From positions 1,016,414,292-1,016,478,291 of the forward strand of contig NC_056726.1 of the NCBI RefSeq assembly GCF_019279795.1: DNA of 64,000 bases, written 5' to 3'. The stretch comes from Protopterus annectens. Lineage: Eukaryota; Chordata; Ceratodontiformes; Protopteridae. A program made the position numbers and the translations under genes. The notes below the pieces were generated by a model that did no database searches, was not told where the DNA came from, and saw nothing but the letters and a program-made list of their open reading frames with translations. This document shows positions 1 to 11,172 of this stretch, piece by piece. Numbering within the stretch: the first letter of the stretch is position 1; each line of letters starts with the position of its first letter.

Positions 1-2810
1 GTGGAGGGATTGGGATTTCTTTAGATGTAGCATTTTTAACAGAGCCGGCTCAGACATGGCTTTGTAAGTCAAGCAGAGATTGTCTCTAAGTAGGCGATAT
101 GAGACAGAGAATAGCTGGAGTCATTTGAGTCTGTCCATGTAGGACAAGTGTTTAATGCCTAGGATCCTCTTTGTGAGGTACTTCTGTGGCCTATCCAGCT
201 GTTGCAGGTGTCTAGTGAGGTACATGCCAAATGGGGCATTATAGTCTATGACTGGTCTAATGTGGGAAGAGTAAAGAGAGATGATGACCTCTTTCTTCCT
301 GGATGCAAAACCCATGGTAAAGAGATGTGCCACATAGAAGGACATTCTGATCTCAGTAGCAATGTGGTGGTCGAAGGAAAGGTTTCTGTCAACTTGCATC
401 CCCACATCTCTTATAATGCCTTCAGTATTATTCAGTGGGCTCCCATTGATGTGCTAATTAGTGAGAACTGAGTTTTTACCAAAGGGATGATGATGCATTT
501 TTTGGCATTAAGCTTAAGGCCATGGTTTCGACACCAGTCATTGGACTCAGTGAGTCCTTTCTGTAGGATATCTGCATCACTTGGGGAGTTAATAATGGCT
601 CCCAGTTTGCAGTCCTCTTTAAACTTGGTCAGCCAGAGTCCCTTTGTGTTGACCTGGACTTCTGAGAAGTAGATGCTGAACAGGAGAGGACCCAGGACCG
701 ATCCCTGTAGGACTCCACTCATGACTGATCTGTGGTCTGATTTGGAGTTTGCTACTTTCACACTGTGGGATCTATCTGTGAGCCAATTTGCAACCCACCA
801 AGTGATATAAGGATTGATGCCTAGTTTGGTGAGTTTATTAATAATTCCTGAGTAAGGAATGGTATCAAAGGCTTTGGCCAGATTGAAGAAGGCTGTATGC
901 ACTGCCTTACCTTCATCCAGAGCCCTGTTGACTGACTCAAAGAAGTTAACCAGGTTGAGCAGGCATGATCTCCCTTTCACAAAGCCAAATTGCTTAGAGG
1001 TCTAGAGTTTGGAGAGTTCCTGTATCTTTGTTAATCAGGTCCATGATGATGCGCTCTATACCTTTACATATCAGACACATCAAGCTAATGGGGCAATGAT
1101 TCTCAGGGTCTGTAGTCACTCCCCCCTTATGGAGAAGGATGACTGTAGCAGTGCACCATTCAGTAGGGACAAAGCCTGAGGTGAGGCAGTGACTGAACAA
1201 GGCCCACAGATGCAGTGCCATTTGCCTTGTAGTTAATATTGAACACAGCTAGGGATATTATCAGGTCCCGTGGAAGTTGTATTTTTCACCATGAACAATG
1301 CAGCTTTAACTTGTGCTACAGTAATGCTGGGTGCCTGGTATTATTCCGGTATCATGATTGGTCCTTTGGAGGGGGAGGGGTAAAGTTGGCACTGAATCTG
1401 TCGGCCAGTATTTTGGCAATATCTATTGGCTCAGTATAGGAGGTATCATTGTGCAGTAATGCAGAGCAAATCTGAGTATTGTTGTGGAGGTTTTTGATAT
1501 AACTATAGAAGGCTTTGTGATTGTTTTTAGTGTCTGCTGCAATTATGCCTTCATAGCTGGCTTTGTAGGATTTGATGAGGGATCTCAACTTTTTCTTGAG
1601 ACTAATAAGGGAGTTTTTCCAGTCATGGGACTTCACCTTTTTCTGCAACAGTTTCTTAATTTTGTTGTAGAATTTATTAATGGCAAGAGACCACCAGATT
1701 GGCTTCCTTTCTATTGGAGATAGTGTCTTGGTTCTGTTGGGTATGGATAGTTCCATGCATTTATGTACATGTTCATACAGTGCACTCATGTATGATTCAG
1801 CAGTTATGCAGCTATTTTTCATTGGCATGGGCGCTGTGAAGTTAGCCACCTATGATTTTAGGAACCCAAATGCAGCTTTGGAGAAGTTTTTCAAGGTGGT
1901 TACCTTTGCTGGGGGTTTGTGTGAGATGTGAATTTCCATGGTGATTATTTTATGGTCGGATCTGACCAGGGAGGGATTGACTATTGGTGTAGAGCAACAG
2001 TCGCCCATGTTAGTAATAACCAGGTCAAGGATGTTGCTTTCTAGTGGGGGTCAGAATGAGCTGGTCCAGGGCATTAGAAATGGAGAGTTTCAGGATGCAC
2101 TGGGCCAGAGTCTTGGTGCTTGAGTAGTTTTCCCAGTTATTGGAGGGGTTGTTGATGTCTCTTATTGAGAGAGTTTTGGGTTGGACCTTGATAGATTCCA
2201 GGATGCTTAGGAATGTGGAGTGAGAGTCTAGGGACAAGGTTGGGGACCTATAGCAGGCTATGACCTGGATCACCATCTTACTCAATGTTAGTTATACCTG
2301 ACGTATCTCAGACGCGTTATGCTGGGCTACTAGTCTGGAGGTGTGCATATCCTTTATGACTATGGAGACACCACCACATTTGGAGTTTCTGTCCATGTTT
2401 CAGGGCTGAATGATGTGGAATGAGTTATAGCCTAGTAGAGCATGGGTGCTTTCTGCCACTTTAAACCAAGTCTCCATTAAAGCACAAATGTCAATGTTCT
2501 CCCTTTTGAGGAGTGCTTCGAGTGAGTGCATCTTGAGATATAGTCTTCTAGCTCTGAGCAGTATGACCCTCAGATTGCATTTATTTATAGCTGTTATGGT
2601 GGTAATTTGTTCTTTGGAACACTGCCTAAAAAGGCACTATAGGGGTGGTAAGAGCCTTAGTCGGTACCCAGAAACCCAGGCATAGCAAATGCAGGCAATC
2701 TCTGGCAAAGCATCGAGGTCTGTCATTCATGTCATCCCAAGCAGACAGATACTGGATCCCCTTAGAATGACACCAGAAACTTAGCCAATTGTTGAAGTGA
2801 ATCATTTTTA
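1..2810 (-). mobile_element. CR1-clade LINE, copy 1 (cut by window start)
   Basis: This minus-strand non-LTR retrotransposon runs, in element order, from the C-terminal part of an ORF1 esterase (about 2810-2690), through an AP-type endonuclease (about 2690-1900) and a reverse transcriptase (1850-430), to the ORF2 C-terminus, which leaves the window at position 1. It aligns part by part with the copies at 31970-36100 and 51001-54278. The 5' end stops near 2810, next to unrelated gag-like sequence, so the copy is 5' truncated or joined there. The clade call rests on the esterase-containing ORF1 in copy 2, the RT phrases, and the 8-bp tail repeat in copy 3. Confidence 0.85.
20..2690 (-). pseudogene. 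CR1 ORF2 (endonuclease-reverse transcriptase), broken
   Basis: Recognisable segments in order are the endonuclease phrase SKMVIQVIACYRSP (near 2285), the linker AINKFYNKIKKLLQKK, the RT blocks WCTATVILLHKGG, LAKAFDTIPYSGIINKL and GVLQGSVLGPLLFSIYFSE, and the C-terminal IRPVIDYNAPFGMYLTRHLQ. The catalytic block reads KFKEDCKLGA where copy 2 has MFTDDCKLGA, so one of the two adjacent aspartates is glutamate. Frameshifts and stops split the frame at about 2025, 1352, 990 and 430. In an active element ORF2 would nick the target and prime reverse transcription. This copy cannot encode an active enzyme. Confidence 0.85.
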
Positions 2811-2839
2811 CATAAACTCCATGGTTATATATTTTACAA

Positions 2840-3470
2840 TTGCATTATTATTACAGTATCATTGGTCGGTTGCTGTATAGATTGGGATATAGCAGGTTGC
2901 TGCACCTGCTGCTGTGCCAGAGGTTCATGCACCTGCTGTTGGTCTGCTTTGTCATATGTAGGTGGCATGGGCGGTCAGGGTGGGGTGAAAATGTATTCTT
3001 CCTCAGAAGATTCCAGGGAACCTAAATTTACCTGGCTTGGTTCCAGTACTGGATGCAATCCTTTATAAGGTGGAGTTTCTAAAAGCTTCCCTTCTACTAT
3101 TCCCATTTTGTATGGTGTATGGTTTAGTGCCTTCAATTGTCCCTTTAATTTGTCTTGGTTAAACTTTAAACTTCTTACTATAGAGTCTTTTCCCCTGTCT
3201 TTTGAGTCCGCTTGCCAATCATTGAAAGATGCTTGACATCCCGGCAGCACCTTTTTTCCCTTTTTCTTTAACTTCTTTTACAAATTAGCCAGGATGACTT
3301 TGTCAAAGCTGCCATTAACCAGGAAGCATAATTTCTCATCATTCTTAGTGAGGGTAACCCAATGATTCAAATACAAACAACTCTGTCTCGATACTTTATA
3401 AAATATATAGCCAGCAGGAATTCCTCTTTCTGGCTTAAATTCTTTACCCACACTTGCTCCCACGGTCACA
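2840..3470 (-). pseudogene. gag-like retroelement remnant, family uncertain
   Basis: A minus-strand reading frame starts near 3469 with KEFKPERGIPAGYIFYKVSR and runs through HWVTLTKNDEKLCFLVNGSF. After one stop near 3280 it continues with a lysine-rich stretch and LPGCQASFNDWQADSKDRGK. It then passes LLETPPYKGLHPVLEP, an acidic ESSEEEY segment and a Pro/Gln-rich tail decoded from 2975-2850. The order of a folded N-terminal part, proline-rich middle and Gln-rich tail suggests retroviral or Ty3-type gag, but I do not recognise the family and see no zinc knuckle. It lies between CR1 copy 1 and an L2 tail. A host-gene fragment is not excluded. Confidence 0.4.
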
Positions 3471-3479
3471 CTCTTTTTT

Positions 3480-4063
3480 TTTTTTTAAACACCTTTGGTA
3501 ACCTACACTCACACATATTTCATCAGATGGTTATCATTTCGACCTACACTCACACTTATGCCTTCCCACTACCATAACTACCCTTCCTTCCTGCAGTCTT
3601 TTCAAGACTGCACTTATATCTCACCTAAGTTCTCACTGGCTTTGTCCTTGTCCAAACCTTGTCTAATAAACCCTCCTTTCCCAGCTTTAGATAGAGTATC
3701 TTCTCTATCACTATAAAACCAAACTGCAGATTACTCACTGCTTGTTAATCCTTCCAAGATTTAATTATTCATTTAGTCTATTATTATTTTTATCTAGTTA
3801 CTATGTAGATAATTTGTAGCACTGTGCTTTACTTCTTTCACAATGTTGTAATTAGAGCTTGCTACTTAATTGTACCTAATTTGCTCCTGTATGTCTCCAT
3901 GTCATGATCACCTCTACTGTATACACATCTTGATTGTTATTGTTTACCATCTTCCATGTCTTTCTGTGGAGCTTTTCTCCCCGGGCCTCCAGTAAAAAAG
4001 GACCAGTGTCCAGTCAGAATTTCCTGGTAAACAAATGTAAATAAAATAATAAATAATAAATCA
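3480..4063 (+). mobile_element. L2-clade LINE 3' end (5' truncated)
   Basis: A C/T-rich, non-coding stretch ends with GGAGCTTTTCTCCCC at 3968, a CCTGGTAAAC box and an A-rich AATAAATAAT-type tail at about 4040-4063. The same box order closes the long L2-like element at 46029-46125, and a diverged version occurs at 24297-24382. It is therefore read as the 3' untranslated end of the same LINE family. No coding sequence survives. Confidence 0.7.
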
Positions 4064-5165
4064 ATGTCACCATAAAATTATCATTTAGCCCACACTCGCT
4101 CAGTAATTATTCATACCACCTACCTTTTGAAAGTTCCAAGAAGGAGAGAAGAAAAGAAAAAAAAAAATCCTTTTTCAATGTGCGTCAGGCACCTACAAAT
4201 GGCTGAGGTCCCAAAGGACAGAAAACTGTCCAAGGGCCATTAAGGAGACATCAGCTGTCTGCACGAGCCTATCCCCGTATTTCTGATCCAAGTCGTGGTG
4301 CTAACTGTTAAGTAAATTTTAACTTCTTATAAAGTTTCTAAGGAACTTAGTAAAAGTATTAATACAACACACCAGTTCTCTCTTTCATAGTAGCTTTTAT
4401 TGACACGTGTGGGAGACCCAAAGTAAATTCACAGAGTCTCCCTGAACAAAAGAAACTATGAGCTTATACACATTTAGATAATGCTGATAACATTTCATAT
4501 ACTCACACCAATAAACAAAGAAAGATTTGCATATACCAATCAGGTAGTTCCTCGTAGACAATAGGACACCCCTGAGCAGTTATTGTCAGGCAGAAAGAGA
4601 AAATCGGATATGAGTCCAAATAAGGCTTGTTTCCTGATAACATAACTTCGCAGATGTCAATACTAGTTTGCTTTGTGCAGTTAATCACATACTCATAACC
4701 TTTAATTTACATACTCTTAACCTTCAATGCACTTGCTTATGACCTTTCATATTTTACAAATTGAGCACCCCTTTTGATGGCTGCTATGGTATTTGACTGG
4801 TGGCAGCTTTATCTTGTAATATGGAGAAAGAAACACAGCAGGTAAATCTGTGCCAGTCTTTCCCAAGATTGTGTGTATATGAGTGAATAGACATTTAAGA
4901 GTGAGTGTATCAGATCCCTAGAATTGGAACACAGTGTTCCACAATGGATAGTGCAGAGATTCACTTGGCGACCTGGAGTGAAGCATATAGTCTAGTCCCA
5001 CGTATGTATCCTGTTCCCGATGTACTCTTAGGGGAAATTGTGTATTTCTATCCCTGCTTTTAGTGACACTCCCTTACCAAACACAGTGATGACTGAGATT
5101 CTTTAGTTACTGCCCTGGGGGTAAAGAGGGCTTGTCACAGTCCTAATAAAGTTTTACTGACTAAA
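4064..5165. other. No gene recognised
   Basis: AT-rich sequence with scattered stops in all frames and a short A run near 4156. I see no RNA gene, terminal repeats or recognisable transposon core. The part next to 5165 may belong to the decayed Ty3 element that follows, but nothing in it is readable. Confidence 0.5.
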
Positions 5166-5169
5166 GGTA

Positions 5170-5800
5170 ATGAAATTATTTCAAAACGTCTGTGCTTGGT
5201 GTTCAGAATCTCAAAAGGGAAACCCTCATGCAGGCTTCAAAAAGTGTTTGGTTTCAATGCCTATCATAGAAGTTCCATTTGAATATATTGTCTTGGATAG
5301 TGTTGGGTCATTAGTAAAATCCAACAATGGATTCCAGTACTTCTTGGTAATCTTGGACTGTTAAACAAACTACCCTGCAAAAGGCAAATGTAAAATATAT
5401 AACCATGGAGTTTATGTTATTATTTTCTGGACTAAGGACAACAAAAATAAGTACTTATCAGTGGACTTCATTTATGTTCCGAATAATGCTCCAAATGTGT
5501 CACTGATTTAAGGTCATAACCCTTAGTGTATCACCCCCTAGACATGTTTTATTAGAGAATTTTTAGCTGAAAATTAAAAGCTATGTTTTGTAAAGTTATT
5601 GAGGAAGATATCAAAAAGTGGGATCAATTTGTTATCCTTCCTGTTTACCATTACAGAAGAGCCACAAAGATATTATAGTGGGTTTAGTCTTTCTGAGTTG
5701 TTACATGGCAGGCACACTCTTATAGATTATTAGATATTGTCAGAGAAACATTGGAAGAGGAGATAAAATGCCATTTAAATTGTTGTAGAACACTATACCA
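5170..5800 (+). pseudogene. Decayed Ty3/gypsy integrase fragment
   Basis: The first frame holds a zinc-finger tail CAWCSESQKGNPHAG, then IIEVPFEYIVLDSVGSLVKS and FQYFLVILDC. This is the integrase layout in which a CxxC pair precedes the first catalytic aspartate (VLDSVGSL, usually V-D-x-V-G-P-L). Further along, broken frames at about 5610-5760 give KKWDQFVILPVYHYRRAT, a diverged FSELLHGRH and a DIVRETLEEE match. These correspond to the core end that usually reads as W, a tyrosine-rich strand and S-P-F-E-L-x-Y-G-R. Several stops and frameshifts show it is old. It belongs to a different element from the Gmr1-like one at 57389-61477. Confidence 0.6.
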
Positions 5801-5934
5801 ATTTGCAAGTTACGCTGAAAGTGGTGATGGTCATATGGGGACGAATGAAAAGAGCAGTCATTAAAAATGGTGATGTAACAGAAATGCATTTACATAGCTT
5901 TCATAGGTTAGTACTAGGCAAACCGCCCTTGCAA

Positions 5935-6024
5935 GTCTAGCCAATTATCCCTTGTGAGACTCAAACCCTGCATGCTGTGTTTGGAAGGCAAACATCTTAA
6001 CCATTCGGCCACCCTCCCAACCCT
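5935..6024 (-). mobile_element. tRNA-derived SINE head, copy 1
   Basis: On the minus strand the sequence begins GGGTTGGGAGGGTGGCC. It contains an A-box-like run equivalent to TGGCC(T/G)AATGGTTAAG and a B-box-like GGGTTTGAGTCTCA about 40 bp later. These are the spacing and words of a polymerase III tRNA promoter. It ends with GGATAATTGGCTAG. A second copy sits at 35605-35692 with near identity across the same 88-90 bp and unrelated flanks, so this is a dispersed repeat rather than a tRNA gene. It lacks a clean cloverleaf acceptor stem. Confidence 0.7.
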
Positions 6025-6029
6025 CAGTA

Positions 6030-9000
6030 AAGAAGCTTCCACTATAATCATGCAGACTGCATGGCAGTATACAATGCTACATATCTAGAAAATGACTGCT
6101 GACATACTGGGAAGGTAGTGGTATATGGAAATACTAACCTTCAGTGGATGCAAAGGGTGGGAAGGCATGATTTGTTTCCATTATGGAGTAAGTGCTTATA
6201 GTGTAATGTCTGAGTTTGGCTTAGTGGACTGACTGCTGCAGAGGTAGAAAGGTGTTGGAGATGGCTACCACTACGTGGGTTTGGACAGTCTTACCACTGG
6301 CACACTAGTGAATTCTGCATTGTTACTAAGAGTCATAATTATTATGCCATAATATTAAACCTTGACTTTCATTAGTCCTTTTATTCATCTGTTTTCTAAA
6401 CTAGTCCTCCTGGTGATGATTATAGTAGAAGCAAGAATCCCAGGCATCCCTAATCCTAGCAACTATTTCCAGCTCATCTTGCAGCATTTTCAAGCAAACT
6501 AAACAATACATTCTCCTCTGCATGCCTAGGACCTGCTCTCAGACCTCTTTTTATTGGTTGTTGACTGGTGTACATCCTGTAAGGCACGCAGTTGGCATGC
6601 TTTCTAGGTACTAAGACAGTGTCATCAGACTCTTATCTGCCTGGATGACTACAAATATCTTTACTTCTTTCATGTAGAATGTGCCTGCCAAGCCTAGAAA
6701 GGAGCCTCATGTCTTTTACTCATATATTACTGTTGTCTTTCCCATCACTATGCAAAGCCCATGATCATAGGTGAGAATGAAGACACAGAGTGGCAGTAAA
6801 TATCTTTTGACTCCAGTTTCACTATACTCCCCTAGTCTGCTACATTGTCTGCAGAACTGTTGCAACTATAACCCTCTGATGGTCAAGTTTCTGTTTCCCA
6901 CTACTCTAATTTATAAACAGGATCCCAAGAACTCTCAACTGTTCCTATTTATGAGAAACATTCCTATTTTCAGACCTCATTTACCCCTACGTACAATACA
7001 TCTATTTTTATGAGTAAGTCCCTATTTTCAAGCTTGATTGACTCTGTCATACACTTTTCTTAATTTCCCCCTTCATCATTCACAATTTATGAAGATGTCC
7101 AGGACACAGGAAAGCAGTATATGACCAACGTACAAGTGGCAACAATTATTTAAAGAAAGCAGGCACACATCTTACACGTTCCTTTTTCAGAAGCAAAAAT
7201 AAGTGACATAGTTTAGTAAAATTTTGCAATACACTCTCTTTAATAAAGTGTTTATATTTTCTATCATTTTTTCACTCTGTTGCTTAAACATGTGCTACTG
7301 AGTAGTACCCCATATTCCTACTGGGAGTAGAAAGAGTCGTGTGTTACTTGATATTCAAATTTCATGTTAGTTAAATGTCTAGATTTTTGCCTGGAACTGC
7401 TTGACTTTCAAGGGCCTTTGTTCCATTTTCAATAGCTTCAAATTGAAAGGTATGCATGGTGCAGTTGATGGCTATTAGCTCTGACGCTTACCACAGCATC
7501 CTGATTGCAGAAAAATGTTGGCCCTTATCTTTTGGAATTTGTGTATCTGCTTCTCTTGGATATAACATCCTAAAATTGGCAGGATTAGAGAGTGGTTGCA
7601 ATTTGTTGTTGCATACATCTGTGCATCCTTTGGGTTAGAACTGGAACTACTTACTGTTTAGAGCATGGTCTAGGTACAGGTGCACACTGTGGGTTCTTCT
7701 TTGTCTAACATCCACCTGCTAGTATTAAGCTATTCCTTCTGCACTTCACAGACTTCCACATTGCCTCAGAGTTACACTTCCAAAATTGCTTTTTTTGGGA
7801 GATTGCAACATCTGAGCTGATAATGGGTCTACATCTCTTGATTATAAATTACTCTGCATTATGAGAGGTTGTGAACCTGCTCAGGCGATTTTTACTGCTA
7901 TTTAGTGTTTAGGTCCCAACTTAGTGTTCTTAAATCTGACTTGCAGGCTGGTGAGTACTACATCCATTTTGTAGTCTTGGTAACACAACTAAAGCACCTC
8001 TAATCTTGAACAGGCAGAAAGCAGGCATGTAAATGCTGTAATAGTTTTCAGTTTGCTCATATGCCTTCCATCATTTCCTTTCATATCCAGTCCTTGTGGC
8101 CCAGATGCATTGCTTGCACCTTATAATACAATTCTAAGATCATCCATGATTCTGTTTACTCCATGTCAGTCATGCTCTGTCCGTTTCTTTCCATATTTGC
8201 CTTGGTATGATGCCAAGGGCAGTGAAAGTAGTGAGAACAGACAGAGGCTTGAGCACAAATGGAGCTGATCTGCTCTTCCTGAAAAGAAGTTTAGGATTTA
8301 TGAGCACTACGTTGTTAAGCAAGCAGAGAGCTCTCATAAAAAGGCAGTTTTCTTGTCTAAAGAGATCCCATCTACATTGAATCAACTAGCTGTGGTACTT
8401 TGGTTGGTAGACAGGCTGAATGATCTGATAAGTCTTATAAATAACAAGGCACTTTCTTCTGAGTGTTAGCCAGTGGTTCTAATCTCTGTAGCTATTTTTT
8501 TGAGAGCAGAATTCTCCTCCAAAGATAGATAAAAGGAAGATCACTTAATCCTTTCCTTTACTTGGGTTGAGTTTTAGATACTGGACTATAGTGATCTCAT
8601 CTCCATCATTTCTGGTATGCTACCTGTCAGCTTGAACTTAGTCTAATGTCCAAGTAGGTTCACAATCAACTGCATTGATATCCTTGGGCCATTAATTTAC
8701 CCCGTTTTCCGTTCATCTGCAGATAGGGGTGTCTTTGTAGATACATTAAAGCAAGCTCACCTTCCAGACCACTGCAAAAGGTACTGCACAAGACCAAGTG
8801 CTCTTAGTCTTTCACAATAACTCAGACTTCCACTCTTATGTAAGTCCTTAATGTGTTTGGACCAAAATACATTTTAAATATAAAACTGCGCTTATTATTT
8901 ATTTATGTTTTTTTTTTATCAAGAATAAACTTAATGAGCTAAACAAAGTTTTGGGAGAACATCAATATGTGTACATGTGGTTTAAAACAGCCCATTTATT

Positions 9001-9499
9001 ATATATTTTTTTAAACCAAAAACTTCATTGCCAAGAATCATCTCGAAGGCTCCTCAGAGCCGTTAAGCATTATTGTCACTCTGTCTCCGTTACCACAGTA
9101 ACCTGGGACCGTCTGGTTCTGTTAGTGTGTCTGTGTACTTCACAATGTACCTGAAGCAAAGCTTCACTTCACTGCAACTTCAAGCCTAAATTCCCTCCCT
9201 TTCAGTTAAGCAGCAGCCAGGAAAAGAACGGAGAGCAAACAGATAAAAAAAAAAACTCCCAACAAGCCGCCACAACAAGAGATAACACATTCTTCCATCC
9301 TTCCCACCTCTCACTCAACAGATGTATAAACAAACTATTCTCTGCCAAAATATCCCAAATCACAGTTTTATCCAGCCCCTTCTTCCTGGATCCAGGCTAA
9401 AACACCAAATGTCTCTTCCTAATACGCAAGCACAGTAAACCTCAATCACAAGCCGCAACCCACAGCTTCCTGGAGACAAAAACAGCAACATACAAGGGC
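6030..9499. other. No gene recognised
   Basis: About 3.5 kb of AT-rich single-copy-looking sequence. All open frames are short (under 80 codons), with no recognisable domain, splice context or partner frame. I see no terminal repeats. An A run near 9246 and a T run near 8910 are the only low-complexity tracts. Confidence 0.5.
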
Positions 9500-9869
9500 T
9501 GCCAGACACAGCTGCATCCACACACACCATGTCAGACTTAATCAAACAGCACTCAGAGCTATGATACCTGCCATAATTGAGATTAACTATGTTTCTACAG
9601 AATAATAATGACATTTGCACTATCTGCCCAACATGGCTGCATCCATGCACACCATATCAGGATTGCTCAAACAGCACTCGAAGCTATACCTGCCATAATT
9701 GATATTAACTATGTCTAGACAGAAAAATAATGACATCTGTACTATCTGCCAGACACAGCTGCATCCATGCACACCATATCAGGATTGATCAAACAGCACT
9801 TATAGCTGTGATACCTGCCATAATTGATATTAACTATATTTAGACAGAATAATGATGACATTTGTACTA
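9500..9869. repeat. Three 123-bp tandem repeat units
   Basis: Units begin at 9500, 9625 and 9747, each with TGCC(A/C)(A/G)ACA and GCTGCATCCA. Each continues through ATCAAACAGCACT(C/T), ATACCTGCCATAATTGA and TAATGACAT(T/C)TG. The three are clearly homologous with a modest number of substitutions and small indels. Stops occur in every frame, so this is not coding. Confidence 0.85.
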
Positions 9870-10189
9870 ACAGCTTGCTACTATTATTTAACCAGGATAT
9901 ACATGGCATTTCTAAATCATTCTTTAACTGAAGAAGACATTAGTCTCCATGACAGCATTTTTTTTCAAAACACTCTACTGTTACTGCTATTATATATGAT
10001 GTTAATTTGTTGCATTTAAGTCTGAACTCTGATGAATGGTACCTTGTTGAATTAGTTAATTAATTACTTAAATTATTATAAGTAAAAACAATGAAAAATG
10101 AACAAGATAAGTTCATTGAGTTCAAGTAGGGGAATAGAAATGTTTATGTTTGTATTGTATGTTGCTTTGTTTGGCTTATATATAATGTA

Positions 10190-10290
10190 AATAGTAACCC
10201 ATCTTGACCTACCTTTGTTTGTGAAGAATTATTGGAGTCTTTGAACATTCTGAATAAATCATTACTGTTTCTCAGTTGTTTAAGAAAACC

Positions 10291-10321
<31 letters not shown>
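10190..10321 (+). mobile_element. Poly(A)-ended insertion, 3' end
   Basis: An AATAAA at 10252-10257 lies about 40 bp before an uninterrupted run of roughly 25 adenines ending at 10321. That is the layout of a retroposed transcript or the 3' end of an L1-type insertion on the plus strand. The source is not recognisable. The tail points the wrong way to belong to the minus-strand L1-like frame next to it. Target-site duplications were not identified. Confidence 0.45.
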
Positions 10322-10329
10322 CAGATGAC

Positions 10330-11172
10330 GAGTGATGTACCATATCAGTTGATAATTTGAGAGATGTAGCTGTAAGAGTTATTTTTTGGGACAGCTATCT
10401 TGGAATCAGTTTTGTGTTTCTTTTTTTTTTTTCTAGCATCGGTCCAAGGATTTGTTTCTTTTATTCTTTTAAGAGTAGGGGCCATCCATTCCATTTCTTC
10501 TGGGATAAACACTATGTTGTTGTTTTTTATGAATATAGTAGCTTCTTCTAAGTCATTAAAGGCTCTCATCTCATTGGCAAAAAGTATTTTTATCTTGGCT
10601 GGAAAGGCCATCTGTGCTTAATGTTGTTTTGTTTCAACAGTTTTATTATTGGCCAGACTTTTTTCCTTTGTTCTAGTATTCTGAAGGAATAATCATTGTC
10701 AAACCTCACCAGGCTTTGATTGTATTTTAAGGGTGATTTTCTCCAAGCAGATTTCAATATTAGTTCCTTGTCCAGAAATGAAATAAATGTTATAACTATG
10801 AATCTAGGTGGAGTATTTGTTGAGTTAGAAGCAGGTTTCCTCAGTGCTCTATGTGCCCTTTCAATTCCAAATGAAAATCCCTCTTTCAAGTCTAAAAATT
10901 CAGGAATCCAGGTTGTTAAGAATGAAACAACGTCTTCTCCTTCAGTGTTTTCAGGTAGACCAAAGATCCTTATGTTGTTTCTCCTTTCCCTGTTTTCTAA
11001 GTCATCTATTTTTTTAAGCAGCCATGTATTCTGTTTAAGCAGAAATTCTTTTTGGAATTCTTCATCTTTGAATCTCACTTCAATATCATCAGAAGTCTCT
11101 ATATTTGTTATTTTTGTATGGTATTGCTGTAATAGTTCCTTACGGGTATCAGTCTGTTTTTTGAGAATTTAA
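10330..11172 (-). pseudogene. L1/Tx1-type LINE ORF1 protein remnant
   Basis: The minus-strand frame from about 11078 has a short coiled-coil end (WLLKKIDDLENRERRNNIRI), then an RRM-like segment with FGLPENTEGEDVVSFLTTWI and ERAHRALRKP, then IVITFISFLDKELILKSAW. After a stop near 10600 the C-terminal domain follows in another frame: FPAKIKILFANEMRAFND and EEATIFIKN. This order (coiled coil, RRM, C-terminal domain) is that of L1-family ORF1 RNA-binding proteins. The protein normally coats LINE RNA and acts as a trimer. No ORF2 lies beside it, so the copy is a fragment. Confidence 0.75.

Noticed and set aside
5935-6024. A functional tRNA gene
   Set aside because: It has box-like promoter words but no clean cloverleaf acceptor stem, and a second dispersed copy exists inside a CR1.
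10296-10321. Poly(A) run as the tail of the adjacent L1-type ORF1 remnant
   Set aside because: The ORF1 is on the minus strand, so its tail would appear as poly(T) on the plus strand.
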